Of a stretch of DNA of 48,551 nucleotides, positions 15,546 to 23,042 are shown one piece after another. Position 1 is the first letter of the stretch. Every line of letters starts with the position of its first letter. The position numbers and the translations under genes are program-made. Below the pieces are notes generated by a model, which made no database searches, was not told where the DNA came from, and worked only from the letters and a program-made list of their open reading frames with translations. Source of the stretch: Bacteroidota bacterium (GTDB lineage Bacteria; Bacteroidota; Ignavibacteria; Ignavibacteriales; Melioribacteraceae); contig JAJYXU010000028.1 in NCBI GenBank assembly GCA_021801605.1, forward strand, positions 1 to 48,551. The letters run 5' to 3'.

Positions 15546-16826
15546 CTATTTTATTTTATTATTAATTTCATCTATAGGAAGACCAACGGCTTGCTCAAGC
15601 TGAGCTTTTGCCTGCTGAAGATTCATTTCACTCATATAAAAATCTAACTTTGCCATAAAAAGCATCCGATAAGCATCTATCAACATTAAGAATTCCGTCT
15701 TGCCGGTTCTATATGCGGCAATTGTAGATTGAAGTGTTTGATCGGCTTGGGGAATTACTGTATTCTTATTTAGGTTGTATAAGTTTCTGTTCGTTTCCAA
15801 TTTAACGACTGCGTTTTGCACTTCGTATGAGATCATATTCTTCATCGAATTGAATTGCTCTTCTGCAGTTTTGATGTTCAATTCATTTTCTTCAACCTTT
15901 CCGCTGTATTTATCCTTCGACCAAAATGCAATTGGAATATTTACGCCAATCATAGCCGACCAGAAATCGTCTTTTGTATCTGCCATATTCTTATACATTA
16001 GTCGAACCATAAAATCGGGATAGTATTCAAGCTCTGATGCTTTCAACTCGCTTCTATACATTTCAATGTTGTAATTCATTCCTTTCAATTCCGGTCTGTT
16101 TGAAACAGCTACCGGAAGTAATTGCTGAAAAGAAAAACTTTGTATCTCCTCGGTAATACCGGGAACGTTGCCCAACTGTTGATAAGGCGGTCTGCTAAGA
16201 ATTGTATTGATCATGGTTTCAATATCTTTCTTGGACTTTAGTAAGTTTATCCCTTCATTGACAAGAGAAGACAATTCTGTTTGTGCGCGTATTATATCCG
16301 TTTGCTTTCCCATTCCAACTTGATATTGTTTTGACGCTATCTCCACAAACTGTTTCAGTAATTCCTGGTTCTCATTGTTCACTTCAATTTTTCTCTGAAC
16401 AAGATAAAGTTCATAATAAGCGTTCTTCAGATCTCTAATAACATTGTTTCTAAGCGCATTAAATTGCTCTTGATACATCTTGGCATTGTTTGCAGCGGAT
16501 AAACCCATCGCGTTCAATTTTCCGGGGAATGGTATCATTTGTTGAACGAAGTAATCGGTCTCCATATTGTTTTTAAGAGGATTTGGAAAGGATTGAATTG
16601 GAAGTTGAAATAATTCTATTCCAACTTGAGGTGCATCCCAAGCGGTTACTTGTTTCACTTTTGTCTGAGAACTTAAAAATTGATTTTGTGCGGCTTTTAA
16701 TTGAGGATTGTTCAGAAGCGCTTCCTTAATTAAATCTTCTAATCGGATAGTCGAAGATTCTTGAGGATAAACCGCAAAACTTAATCCGAAAAATATTAAT
16801 AGCGCCGTTAGATTTTTTTTAAGCAT
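15546..16826 (-). CDS. TolC-family outer-membrane efflux channel, CusC-like
   Basis: 426 residues. A signal peptide ends near AVYPQ (about 22). The two repeated outer-membrane efflux halves are seen as EALLNNPQLKAAQNQFLSSQ (about 36-55) with KQYQVGMGKQTDIIRAQTEL, and PVAVSNRPELKGMNYNIEMY with AAYRTGKTEFLMLIDAYRML. Length is typical. It forms the trimeric outer-membrane duct for CusAB. TTAGGAGAAAA lies before the ATG, and its start overlaps by a few bases the end of a short relic reading frame of another cusA. The cusB gene follows after 20 bases. Confidence 0.9.
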   Translation of the reverse strand: MLKKNLTALLIFFGLSFAVYPQESSTIRLEDLIKEALLNNPQLKAAQNQFLSSQTKVKQVTAWDAPQVGIELFQLPIQSFPNPLKNNMETDYFVQQMIPFPGKLNAMGLSAANNAKMYQEQFNALRNNVIRDLKNAYYELYLVQRKIEVNNENQELLKQFVEIASKQYQVGMGKQTDIIRAQTELSSLVNEGINLLKSKKDIETMINTILSRPPYQQLGNVPGITEEIQSFSFQQLLPVAVSNRPELKGMNYNIEMYRSELKASELEYYPDFMVRLMYKNMADTKDDFWSAMIGVNIPIAFWSKDKYSGKVEENELNIKTAEEQFNSMKNMISYEVQNAVVKLETNRNLYNLNKNTVIPQADQTLQSTIAAYRTGKTEFLMLIDAYRMLFMAKLDFYMSEMNLQQAKAQLEQAVGLPIDEINNKIK

Positions 16827-16911
16827 TCGTTTTTCTCCTAATGTTTCTTTTCATAATCAGAATTACTATGAATCTGTTGTGCGCAGACCATTCAATAATT
16901 TTTTCTATCAT
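16819..16911 (-). pseudogene. Truncated cusA start (30 codons)
   Basis: Reading from the ATG at 16911 gives MIEKIIEWSAHNRFIVIL and then IMKRNIRRKTNA before a stop. The first 18 residues match the start of the intact CusA in this window (MLEKIIEFSIRNKFMVIL) at most positions, and homology stops at the first membrane helix, where the ribosome site of the tolC-like gene begins. This is best explained as the stump of a second or ancestral cusA fused by deletion to the tolC-like gene. Its ATG overlaps the stop of the 39-codon peptide upstream (ATGA), a coupling that would have been used by the full gene. Confidence 0.65.
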
Positions 16912-17027
16912 CTAATTCTCCGATTAGTACGTTTATCCTTTCTATTATTGTATAAGAATGAATGTATTTGATACACCATAAATCCAATCATAGCCAAATA
17001 AATTATGCACCAGATAATCCTTTCCAC
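16908..17027 (-). CDS. 39-residue single-TM peptide, first gene of cus operon
   Basis: From the GTG at 17027 it reads MERIIWCIIYLAMIGFMVYQ (residues 1-20), then IHSFLYNNRKDKRTNRRIR. This is one hydrophobic helix followed by a strongly basic tail, the pattern of a small inner-membrane protein with cytoplasmic C-terminus. AAAGAG precedes the start at about 8 bases. It begins about 20 bases after the predicted sigma54 transcription start, and its stop overlaps the truncated cusA ATG. Function unknown; it could be a small subunit or regulator of the pump. Conservation in related operons would decide whether it is real. Confidence 0.45.
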   Translation of the reverse strand: MERIIWCIIYLAMIGFMVYQIHSFLYNNRKDKRTNRRIR

Positions 17028-17058
17028 AATATTACTCTTTGATTTTGGGAATAGTAAA

Positions 17059-17075
17059 GCCAACAAGTGTGCCGG
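17059..17075 (-). promoter_or_regulatory. Candidate sigma54 promoter of cus operon
   Basis: The minus strand reads CGGCAC-ACTTG-TTGG, matching TGGCAC-N5-TTGC at eight of ten positions (first T to C, last C to G), with the GG intact. It lies about 33 bases upstream of the first cus-operon start codon and downstream of an NtrC-family regulator gene whose GAFTGA loop predicts sigma54 contact. Confidence 0.45.
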
Positions 17076-17133
17076 TAAATTGTCGGCTTTTTAGGTTATT
17101 TTTGAGGGGTGAGCTGTTCAAACTATAAAGAAT

Positions 17134-17151
17134 TCTTAAATTGTTTTAAGA
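17134..17151. promoter_or_regulatory. Candidate enhancer palindrome for the NtrC-type regulator
   Basis: TCTTAAA-ttgt-TTTAAGA is a perfect 7-4-7 dyad, flanked by further AAGAAT/ATTCTT halves. It is 59 bases upstream of the candidate -24 element, the usual enhancer range. It could alternatively be a weak hairpin at the end of the response-regulator mRNA. Confidence 0.4.
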
Positions 17152-17170
17152 TTCTTAAAAAGGATTTTGT

Positions 17171-18517
17171 TTATTCCGGTTTAGCGAGTTTATAGTTCTC
17201 GATCTTTGAATAGAGAGTAGGAAGAGAAATGCCGAGTATTTCTGCGGCTTTGGATTTGTTCCACTTTGTATGTTCCAGAACAGAAGTGATATGTTTTCTC
17301 TCAACTTCCCCAAGGGAAAGATTAATCGTAAATGAGGAAGAATCTGAGAATTGATTTTTAAGAAGTATGTGTTCTTTAAGTAGAACATCTCCGTTGGTTA
17401 AAACCACAGCTTGCATAAGAGTATTTTCAAGCTCGCGAACATTTCCGGTCCAATCGTGCTGATTCAATAAACTCATAACTTCGTCCGAAACTTTAAGAAC
17501 ATTTTTGTGAAGTTCACGGTTTATCTTTTGCAAAAGGGAATTTACAAGAAGAGGAATATCATCTTTTCTTTTGCGGAGTGGGGGCAGCTCTATCTTAACA
17601 ACATTTAATCGGTAAAAGAGATCCTCGCGGAATTTCTTTTCCTTAACAAGCTGTTCGATGTCTCTATTTGTAGCGGTAATAATTCTTGCTTTCATCGGAA
17701 TGACAGACTCACCGCCGACACGCTCAAATTCTTTTTCTTGTAAAACGCGGAGAAGCTTTACTTGAAGATGCTGGGACATTTCGGAAATTTCATCGAGAAA
17801 GATTGTGCCGCTGCCGGCAAGTTCAAATTTTCCTTTTTTAGTTCTATCGGCGCCGGTGAATGCGCCTTTCTCATGCCCGAACAATTCACTTTCGAGAAGC
17901 GAGTCGGTTATAGCAGTGCAGTTGACAGCGACGAATGGTTCCGACTTTGTAATTCCGCTGTAATGGATTGATTTTGCCACAAGTTCTTTACCGGTTCCAC
18001 TTTCACCTTGCAGTAAAACAGTAACGCGGTTTGCAGAGACTTGTCCGATGATTTTATAAACTTCTCTCATCGGTTTAGATTTACCAATGATTTTTTTTTC
18101 CGGCTGAAACTCTTCGGCTTGATCTTCAATGAGTGAATCAATTCTCTCACTTAGGTTTTTTGATTCGAGAGCGCGTGCAATTGTAACTTTTAACCGTTCT
18201 ATATCGAGCGGTTTTTCAAGATAATCATATGCGCCGTACTGCATCGCATCAATTGTAGTTTGAACATCATCGTGAGCAGTTATTAAAATTATTTTTGTAA
18301 GAGGATTAACATCTTTTACTTTCTTAAGAAGTTCCAGTCCGGTGAGATTTGGCATTTTGATGTCGGAGATAATTAAATCCGGCTGTTGACTTTGAATGAC
18401 ATCAAAACCTTTTTTCCCGTCTTCAGCAGAGAGGACAAAATAACCGAGTCGTTTAAGATAATTTGAGAGAGTTTGACGAATTGATTCGTCGTCATCAATT
18501 ACTAAAATCTTTTCCAT
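17171..18517 (-). CDS. NtrC-family sigma54 response regulator
   Basis: 448 residues. The receiver domain has acidic pocket VIDDDES and phospho-acceptor Asp in DLIISDIKMP (about 53). The AAA+ domain has GESGTGKE Walker A, the sigma54 loop ESELFGHEKGAFTGADRTKK, Walker B FLDEISEM and arginine-finger region FREDLFYRLNVV. A Fis-type HTH ends the protein (VLEHTKWNKSKAAEILGISL). It is encoded directly after the kinase with a 23-base overlap. The only nearby target with a sigma54-like promoter is the cus operon immediately downstream, so it probably controls metal-induced expression of that pump (inference). Confidence 0.9.
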   Translation of the reverse strand: MEKILVIDDDESIRQTLSNYLKRLGYFVLSAEDGKKGFDVIQSQQPDLIISDIKMPNLTGLELLKKVKDVNPLTKIILITAHDDVQTTIDAMQYGAYDYLEKPLDIERLKVTIARALESKNLSERIDSLIEDQAEEFQPEKKIIGKSKPMREVYKIIGQVSANRVTVLLQGESGTGKELVAKSIHYSGITKSEPFVAVNCTAITDSLLESELFGHEKGAFTGADRTKKGKFELAGSGTIFLDEISEMSQHLQVKLLRVLQEKEFERVGGESVIPMKARIITATNRDIEQLVKEKKFREDLFYRLNVVKIELPPLRKRKDDIPLLVNSLLQKINRELHKNVLKVSDEVMSLLNQHDWTGNVRELENTLMQAVVLTNGDVLLKEHILLKNQFSDSSSFTINLSLGEVERKHITSVLEHTKWNKSKAAEILGISLPTLYSKIENYKLAKPE

Positions 18518-20621
18518 AGTTGTTTAGTGGTAATTTAATTTCGAAAATTGTTTCTCCGGGACGTGATGAAATAAGTATAAACGTTCCGTTATGCTGTTCA
18601 ATAATTCTTTGTGAGATAGATAACCCGAGTCCGGTTCCCGATGCTTTAGTTGTAAAGAATGGGTCGAAAATATTATTCGGTTCTGCAACTCCACAGCCAT
18701 CGTCTATTATGCGAATATAAAGATAATTGCCATCTAAGCGAGAGGAGACTGTGATTGTTCCGTTTTTAGTAATGGCATCAATCGAATTTTGAATCATGTT
18801 CAGAAAAACTTGCTTTAGTTTATCAGCGTCACCCGTAAATTCAATTTCTGTCGTATCGTTGACAAACGAAATCTGTTTTTGCTTTGTATCTAATTCGATT
18901 TGATGAAATATCTCATCAACAAAGAATTTGAGATTTAGTTTAGCAAGGTTTAGCGGTGCGGTGCGGGAAACTTGTAGGACCTCTTTAACAAGCTCAGTCA
19001 GACGATTGATCTCTTTGCTGATAATTTGAAATGCTTCTTTATCTTCCGGCTGAAGAGGAAGCGTTTGATGCAGAATATCCACATTCATTTTTATTGATGT
19101 GAGAGGTGTTTTGATTTCATGAGCAAGAACAGCGGACATCTTACCAAGTGCGGCAAACTTTTCTGAACGAAGTATTTCCGCTTCAAGCTTCTTCTTATCT
19201 GTAATATCTATTTCAACGAACAAGTAACCTTTCGGTAAAGATTCCGCAGAAATGATTTTAGTAACAGAGAGAAGTAAATATTTAGTCTTTTTATATTCAT
19301 CAGAACTGATTTCGATTTCGCTGGTATAAACAGATCTGGTATTTACTTCATCAATTATATTTTTGAATAAGCCCGATGAATTTTTGAACTGCAAAAAATC
19401 TATAGAACTTGTTTGGCTCTCGCTTTTGTTTTTCTCTATAATAGCATAAAACTGTTGATTTGCTTCAATAACTGAAAAGTTCAGGTCAACTATAGCAATT
19501 GCAGCTAAAGATTTTTCAAAGGCATTTAGCAGAACCGATATCCTTTCTTCGCGTAATTTTAACTCGGTTATGTTTTTGTCCAATGAAAAAGCCATACTGT
19601 TGAATGCTTGGGACAGTTCGCCGATTTCATCGCTTGAATTATATTCAACTTTTACGGCAAAGTTTCCCTTTTCTATCTCAATAGCTTTTTCTTTGAGTAA
19701 TGAAATTGGCTGTGCGATTAATCTTGAAACAATGAAAGACATGCTTACACTTACAATCAAGCCAACAAAAAGACTTATAAAAAAGAAACGGATCATTTCT
19801 TGATTAGAGTTAATGTCAAAAAGAATTCTACCTAGAGGAATTTGAACGAGCAATATGATAATTGGAACAATAACGATAGCCGAGAAGAATATTTTTTTAT
19901 TCAAGCTGAAGCTGTGAACCTTCTGAATTGCCGATGGGAACATATTGTATTTGCCAATCGCAATTGCAGTAAAGAATATGAAACCAATTAGAAATGCAAG
20001 AGGGCTTATTTCAACAAGGTAATAGAAACCAAGTATCCATGGCAAGAATAGTCCAAAAATAAAAGTCGCAATATTTGTTATAACCAATCCAAATAAATAA
20101 AAGAGCAATTGATTGCGGATGTTTGTGCCAGAGGAGATTTTAAGTTTCTTAATTATCCAAGTTGCATTTAGAACTATGAGGAAGAGATACCAAAAAAGGA
20201 ACAATGGATACAGTGATGAGAAATGTGCTGTAAACATATTCATGTGGGCATGGGATTCTTGAATGAAATTTCCATTCCACAAAAGAATTAAAAGAATAGT
20301 TGAAGGAATTATTATTAGCAAGCCACGTGTTATGCCAATTTCTTGTTGGATCGGGTAATTCCACGAAAAGAAAGTAATCGAGACCAAAATCATTAACAAC
20401 AGGGAGTGGCAAGAAATATCAAGAGCTGTTACATCGTATGAGGGCATCAAGACAAAGTGAACCGTATGTGAAATCAAATACGCAATTACCAAAACCAAAG
20501 TAAGAATGAAGAGCTTTGAAGTAATTGCCGACGAAGAACGCGAATAAATAATAAATATGAGTCCGACTGCGGCTATGAATGAAGCAAGAAGAAATAATAT
20601 TTGAGTGAAATCAAAGTGCAT
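18495..20621 (-). CDS. Membrane histidine kinase with HAMP and PAS domains
   Basis: 708 residues from the ATG at 20621 (the TTG just before it is less likely). The N-terminal part (to about 300) has about eight hydrophobic helices, more than the usual two, with an HSHxM-like cluster in QESHAHMNMF that could touch metal. HAMP follows at about 300-350 (SRLIAQPISLLKEKAIEIEK), then a PAS-like domain (about 360-480), the H-box LAHEIKTPLTSI, N-box NMIQNSIDAI, and G/F boxes DDGCGV, DPFFTT and GTGLGLS. It phosphorylates the adjacent NtrC-type regulator. The stimulus is inferred to be copper or another metal from the neighbouring cus operon; the integral-membrane sensor is unlike the periplasmic-loop CusS. 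Confidence 0.9.
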   Translation of the reverse strand: MHFDFTQILFLLASFIAAVGLIFIIYSRSSSAITSKLFILTLVLVIAYLISHTVHFVLMPSYDVTALDISCHSLLLMILVSITFFSWNYPIQQEIGITRGLLIIIPSTILLILLWNGNFIQESHAHMNMFTAHFSSLYPLFLFWYLFLIVLNATWIIKKLKISSGTNIRNQLLFYLFGLVITNIATFIFGLFLPWILGFYYLVEISPLAFLIGFIFFTAIAIGKYNMFPSAIQKVHSFSLNKKIFFSAIVIVPIIILLVQIPLGRILFDINSNQEMIRFFFISLFVGLIVSVSMSFIVSRLIAQPISLLKEKAIEIEKGNFAVKVEYNSSDEIGELSQAFNSMAFSLDKNITELKLREERISVLLNAFEKSLAAIAIVDLNFSVIEANQQFYAIIEKNKSESQTSSIDFLQFKNSSGLFKNIIDEVNTRSVYTSEIEISSDEYKKTKYLLLSVTKIISAESLPKGYLFVEIDITDKKKLEAEILRSEKFAALGKMSAVLAHEIKTPLTSIKMNVDILHQTLPLQPEDKEAFQIISKEINRLTELVKEVLQVSRTAPLNLAKLNLKFFVDEIFHQIELDTKQKQISFVNDTTEIEFTGDADKLKQVFLNMIQNSIDAITKNGTITVSSRLDGNYLYIRIIDDGCGVAEPNNIFDPFFTTKASGTGLGLSISQRIIEQHNGTFILISSRPGETIFEIKLPLNNYGKDFSN

Positions 20622-20732
20622 CAATACTCATTTTTGTACTACTTGAAAATAAGTGAAGCGAGAGAGGAAGTAAAGCAAGGGCGAAGAAAATCGCCCCCAA
20701 TATTATTGACACGATATTGAAGAATTGAATAG

Positions 20733-20784
20733 AGGGTGGTTCTTGGGAATCCATCCCTTCGTGAGAAGCTTTTGGAACCACCCT
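20733..20784. repeat. Short inverted-repeat element, AGGGTRGTTCC family (52 bp)
   Basis: AGGGTGGTTC at one end and GAACCACCCT at the other, 52 bp overall, in the gap upstream of the kinase gene. Its right end read inward, AGGGTGGTTCCAAAAG, resembles the end AGGGTAGTTCCAAAAA of the 100-bp element at 46367-46466, so both probably belong to one MITE-like family. The 68-codon ORF over it is not a gene. Confidence 0.5.
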
Positions 20785-20940
20785 TTATGTATAATTCGAG
20801 AATTTCTTTTCTCATTTCACTATTTTGGATTAAAAAATCGTTCAATTGATTTTAGCAGTCACATTATTAGGAGCATTTTCATTTATAAAAAGAAATTCAC
20901 TTAAGAATAAATTTATAACAAATTTGTGAAGGCAATTGCT

Positions 20941-21375
20941 ATGGAAGAAATTAGACAGTTCAAACGTAAGATTAAAATAAAAGTAAGATTTTCAGACCTC
21001 GATGCAATGCGCCATGTAAACAACGCCACTTATCTTACATATCTTGAAGAAGCGCGTATCGATTATTTCAATGAGCTTTTTAATCGCAAAAAAGAAAGTC
21101 TTGATTTTGACGCTGTCATAGGCAGAATTGAGATAAATTATCTTTACCCGATTGTACTCGGAGATGATATTGAAGTTTTTACTCGTGTATCAAAACTCGG
21201 AACCAAAAGTGTTGATGTTGAACATATCATCGCCGTAAAGAAAGGAAATGAGTTGATCAAAGCTGCTACTTCTCTAACAAAGCTTGTTTATTATGATTAC
21301 GCAACTCAAACTACAAAAGTTATTGCTGATGAAGTCAAAAATAGAATTGCCAAGTATGAAGGATTAAATATTTAA
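20941..21375 (+). CDS. Acyl-CoA thioesterase, hotdog fold (4HBT family)
   Basis: 144 residues from the ATG at 20941, placed 8 bases after GAAGG; an upstream GTG at 20926 is less likely. The motif VRFSDLDAMRHVNNATYLTY with catalytic-type Asp and LEEARIDYFNELF is the 4-hydroxybenzoyl-CoA thioesterase signature. It hydrolyses acyl-CoA thioesters in the cytoplasm; chain length cannot be read. It converges on the ScfR-like regulator gene and is near the beta-oxidation block. A second paralogue lies at 31442-31903. Confidence 0.85.
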   Translation: MEEIRQFKRKIKIKVRFSDLDAMRHVNNATYLTYLEEARIDYFNELFNRKKESLDFDAVIGRIEINYLYPIVLGDDIEVFTRVSKLGTKSVDVEHIIAVKKGNELIKAATSLTKLVYYDYATQTTKVIADEVKNRIAKYEGLNI

Positions 21376-21390
21376 TGCCGGGTTTTATTT

Positions 21391-22878
21391 CTAAAGTTTT
21401 TTGATTGCATTTTCAATGTCTAATGATCTTTGAATCTTTCTTAAAGTAGTAGGTTCGGAAATTCTTTCTTTGCAATCGTGAATGTTGCACATCTCACATG
21501 TATCATTTACAATGCTATACGGAATGCTTGGGTCATTCCAGAAATTAATTTTTTTCTTCAATAATTCATCTAAATAAAATCCAAGTGTTACACTTGTAAA
21601 AGAATTAGGGTCGAGAATGTTTTGTTGTGCCACAGAAAAAGAAATGTATTCATCATTTGTCTCATGAAACTTAGAATGAATAATCCCCGGTTTCATTCTG
21701 CCATAACTATTTAACCCGTTTAATTCTTCTTTAATTTTTTTCAATACTTTAATTGAGACCCAGCGGCGACAGTAATGCTCATTAGTTTGATATCCGCCCG
21801 GATTTTGTTTTATGTTTAAGCGGACTTCTTTTGTTAATTCATATCGGTCTGTCCCGGTGATAGTATTGAATCGAAGGAAAAAATATTTTTTGAGTCCCCA
21901 TACTTTACCTGAAAGATTCGCCAGTCTTTGAAAAAACATTTCGGGAGTTGCATCATATTTAGTTATTAGATTAATTAAAGAATATTCATTCCATTGCTCT
22001 TGTGAGAAAAAATTATTTATATCCGCAGTGAATAGATTTTTGTTTAGTATTAATGCGGCAGAAAAATATGCGGCAATATGATTATTAAGAAGATGATCGA
22101 ATGTATTTAATTTTAAACTGGAGTGAATGTAACTTCTTTTGGATATGTTAAGATAGTTGTAAGCCAATTCTTTCCCTATAATAAATAATTTTTGAGCATT
22201 TGAGAGTTGTGGATTCAAAAATAATATCGGTTGTTTCCCGGGTTTTAATACTCCGCGTAATTGTTCAAGCTCTTCAAAATTGTTGAATCTGCTTTCATCC
22301 AGCTTGTAGTTATAATGCTGAATAAGAATTTGAGAGAGTTGTTCATAATTTATTGGAGGTTCAATAGTTAAATGAGAATCATCAACAAATTTTTCCACCG
22401 ATAATTCGATATCTGCCAAATAGTTGTCATTAATTTCCTTAAATATTCGTAAAGCGGTTCTACTAAAATTATTTTGGCTCAATTCTGTACTTCGCGCCAT
22501 TTCAATAACTGTTGTTACAAGTGCACTTAATTGATAAGAAGCACCAGACATTAAAGTGATAAATTTGTTCAAATCAATTCCGTAATGATCCAGCGGAAGC
22601 ATTTCAAGAATGTTTGATTCAATCAGTTCGGCAATGGGAGTTAAATTTTTGGTAAGTTTTAATGTAACAAGTTCATCATAACTCACACCCAAAGCTTGAG
22701 CAAGTTGAGCAATCTTATCTGCCTTAGGATATTTTTTCCCTTTTTCAATTTCATTTAAGTAAGAAACAGAAAGAGCACATTTCTCGGCTAAATCAACTAA
22801 TGAAAAATTTTGCTCTTGGCGAAGTTGTTTCATCTTCAAGCCGAATATCAGCTTAATATAATTGTTGTGATTTTTCAA
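21391..22878 (-). CDS. XRE-family regulator of ScfR/RamB type (short-chain fatty acyl regulator)
   Basis: 495 residues. The N-terminal XRE helix-turn-helix is at about 14-70 (MKQLRQEQNFSLVDLAEKCA, then SVSYLNEIEKGKKYPKADKI). A long middle domain with IrrE/DUF2083-like features follows, and a Cys cluster TCEMCNIHDCKE sits near the end (about 460), as in RamB/ScfR proteins. The usual HExxH of IrrE peptidases is not seen. Family members sense acyl-CoA or short-chain acyl units and control fatty-acid or acetate genes. It is divergent from acyl-CoA synthetase and the fad genes, with a perfect palindrome between them. The start is TTG by this reading; ATG at 22833 would cut the first HTH helix. Confidence 0.75.
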   Translation of the reverse strand: MKNHNNYIKLIFGLKMKQLRQEQNFSLVDLAEKCALSVSYLNEIEKGKKYPKADKIAQLAQALGVSYDELVTLKLTKNLTPIAELIESNILEMLPLDHYGIDLNKFITLMSGASYQLSALVTTVIEMARSTELSQNNFSRTALRIFKEINDNYLADIELSVEKFVDDSHLTIEPPINYEQLSQILIQHYNYKLDESRFNNFEELEQLRGVLKPGKQPILFLNPQLSNAQKLFIIGKELAYNYLNISKRSYIHSSLKLNTFDHLLNNHIAAYFSAALILNKNLFTADINNFFSQEQWNEYSLINLITKYDATPEMFFQRLANLSGKVWGLKKYFFLRFNTITGTDRYELTKEVRLNIKQNPGGYQTNEHYCRRWVSIKVLKKIKEELNGLNSYGRMKPGIIHSKFHETNDEYISFSVAQQNILDPNSFTSVTLGFYLDELLKKKINFWNDPSIPYSIVNDTCEMCNIHDCKERISEPTTLRKIQRSLDIENAIKKL

Positions 22879-22945
22879 AACTTCTCTTTTTTTGTTCCAA
22901 ATATAGAGATGTTTTCGAGAGAAATCCCAGCTAATATTCTTTGTC

Positions 22946-22959
22946 AGCGAAATTTCGCT
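22946..22959. promoter_or_regulatory. Perfect palindrome between ScfR-like regulator and acyl-CoA synthetase
   Basis: AGCGAAATTTCGCT is a 14-bp perfect palindrome in the 164-bp divergent region, 67 bases from the regulator start and 83 from the synthetase start. It is a natural candidate operator for the XRE-type regulator. The family's known TTTGC/GCAAA-like half-sites resemble the flank TTTCGCTTGCA (inference). Confidence 0.5.
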
Positions 22960-23042
22960 TGCATTATCTCCCTTCTTCGCTTATCTTGAAACAAAAAAAA
23001 GCTTATTAGTTATTTATCAACAAAATAAAAATTGAGGTAGCT

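Noticed and set aside
20639-20845. 68-codon ORF upstream of the kinase
   Set aside because: It covers the 52-bp inverted-repeat element and has no ribosome site or protein-like pattern.
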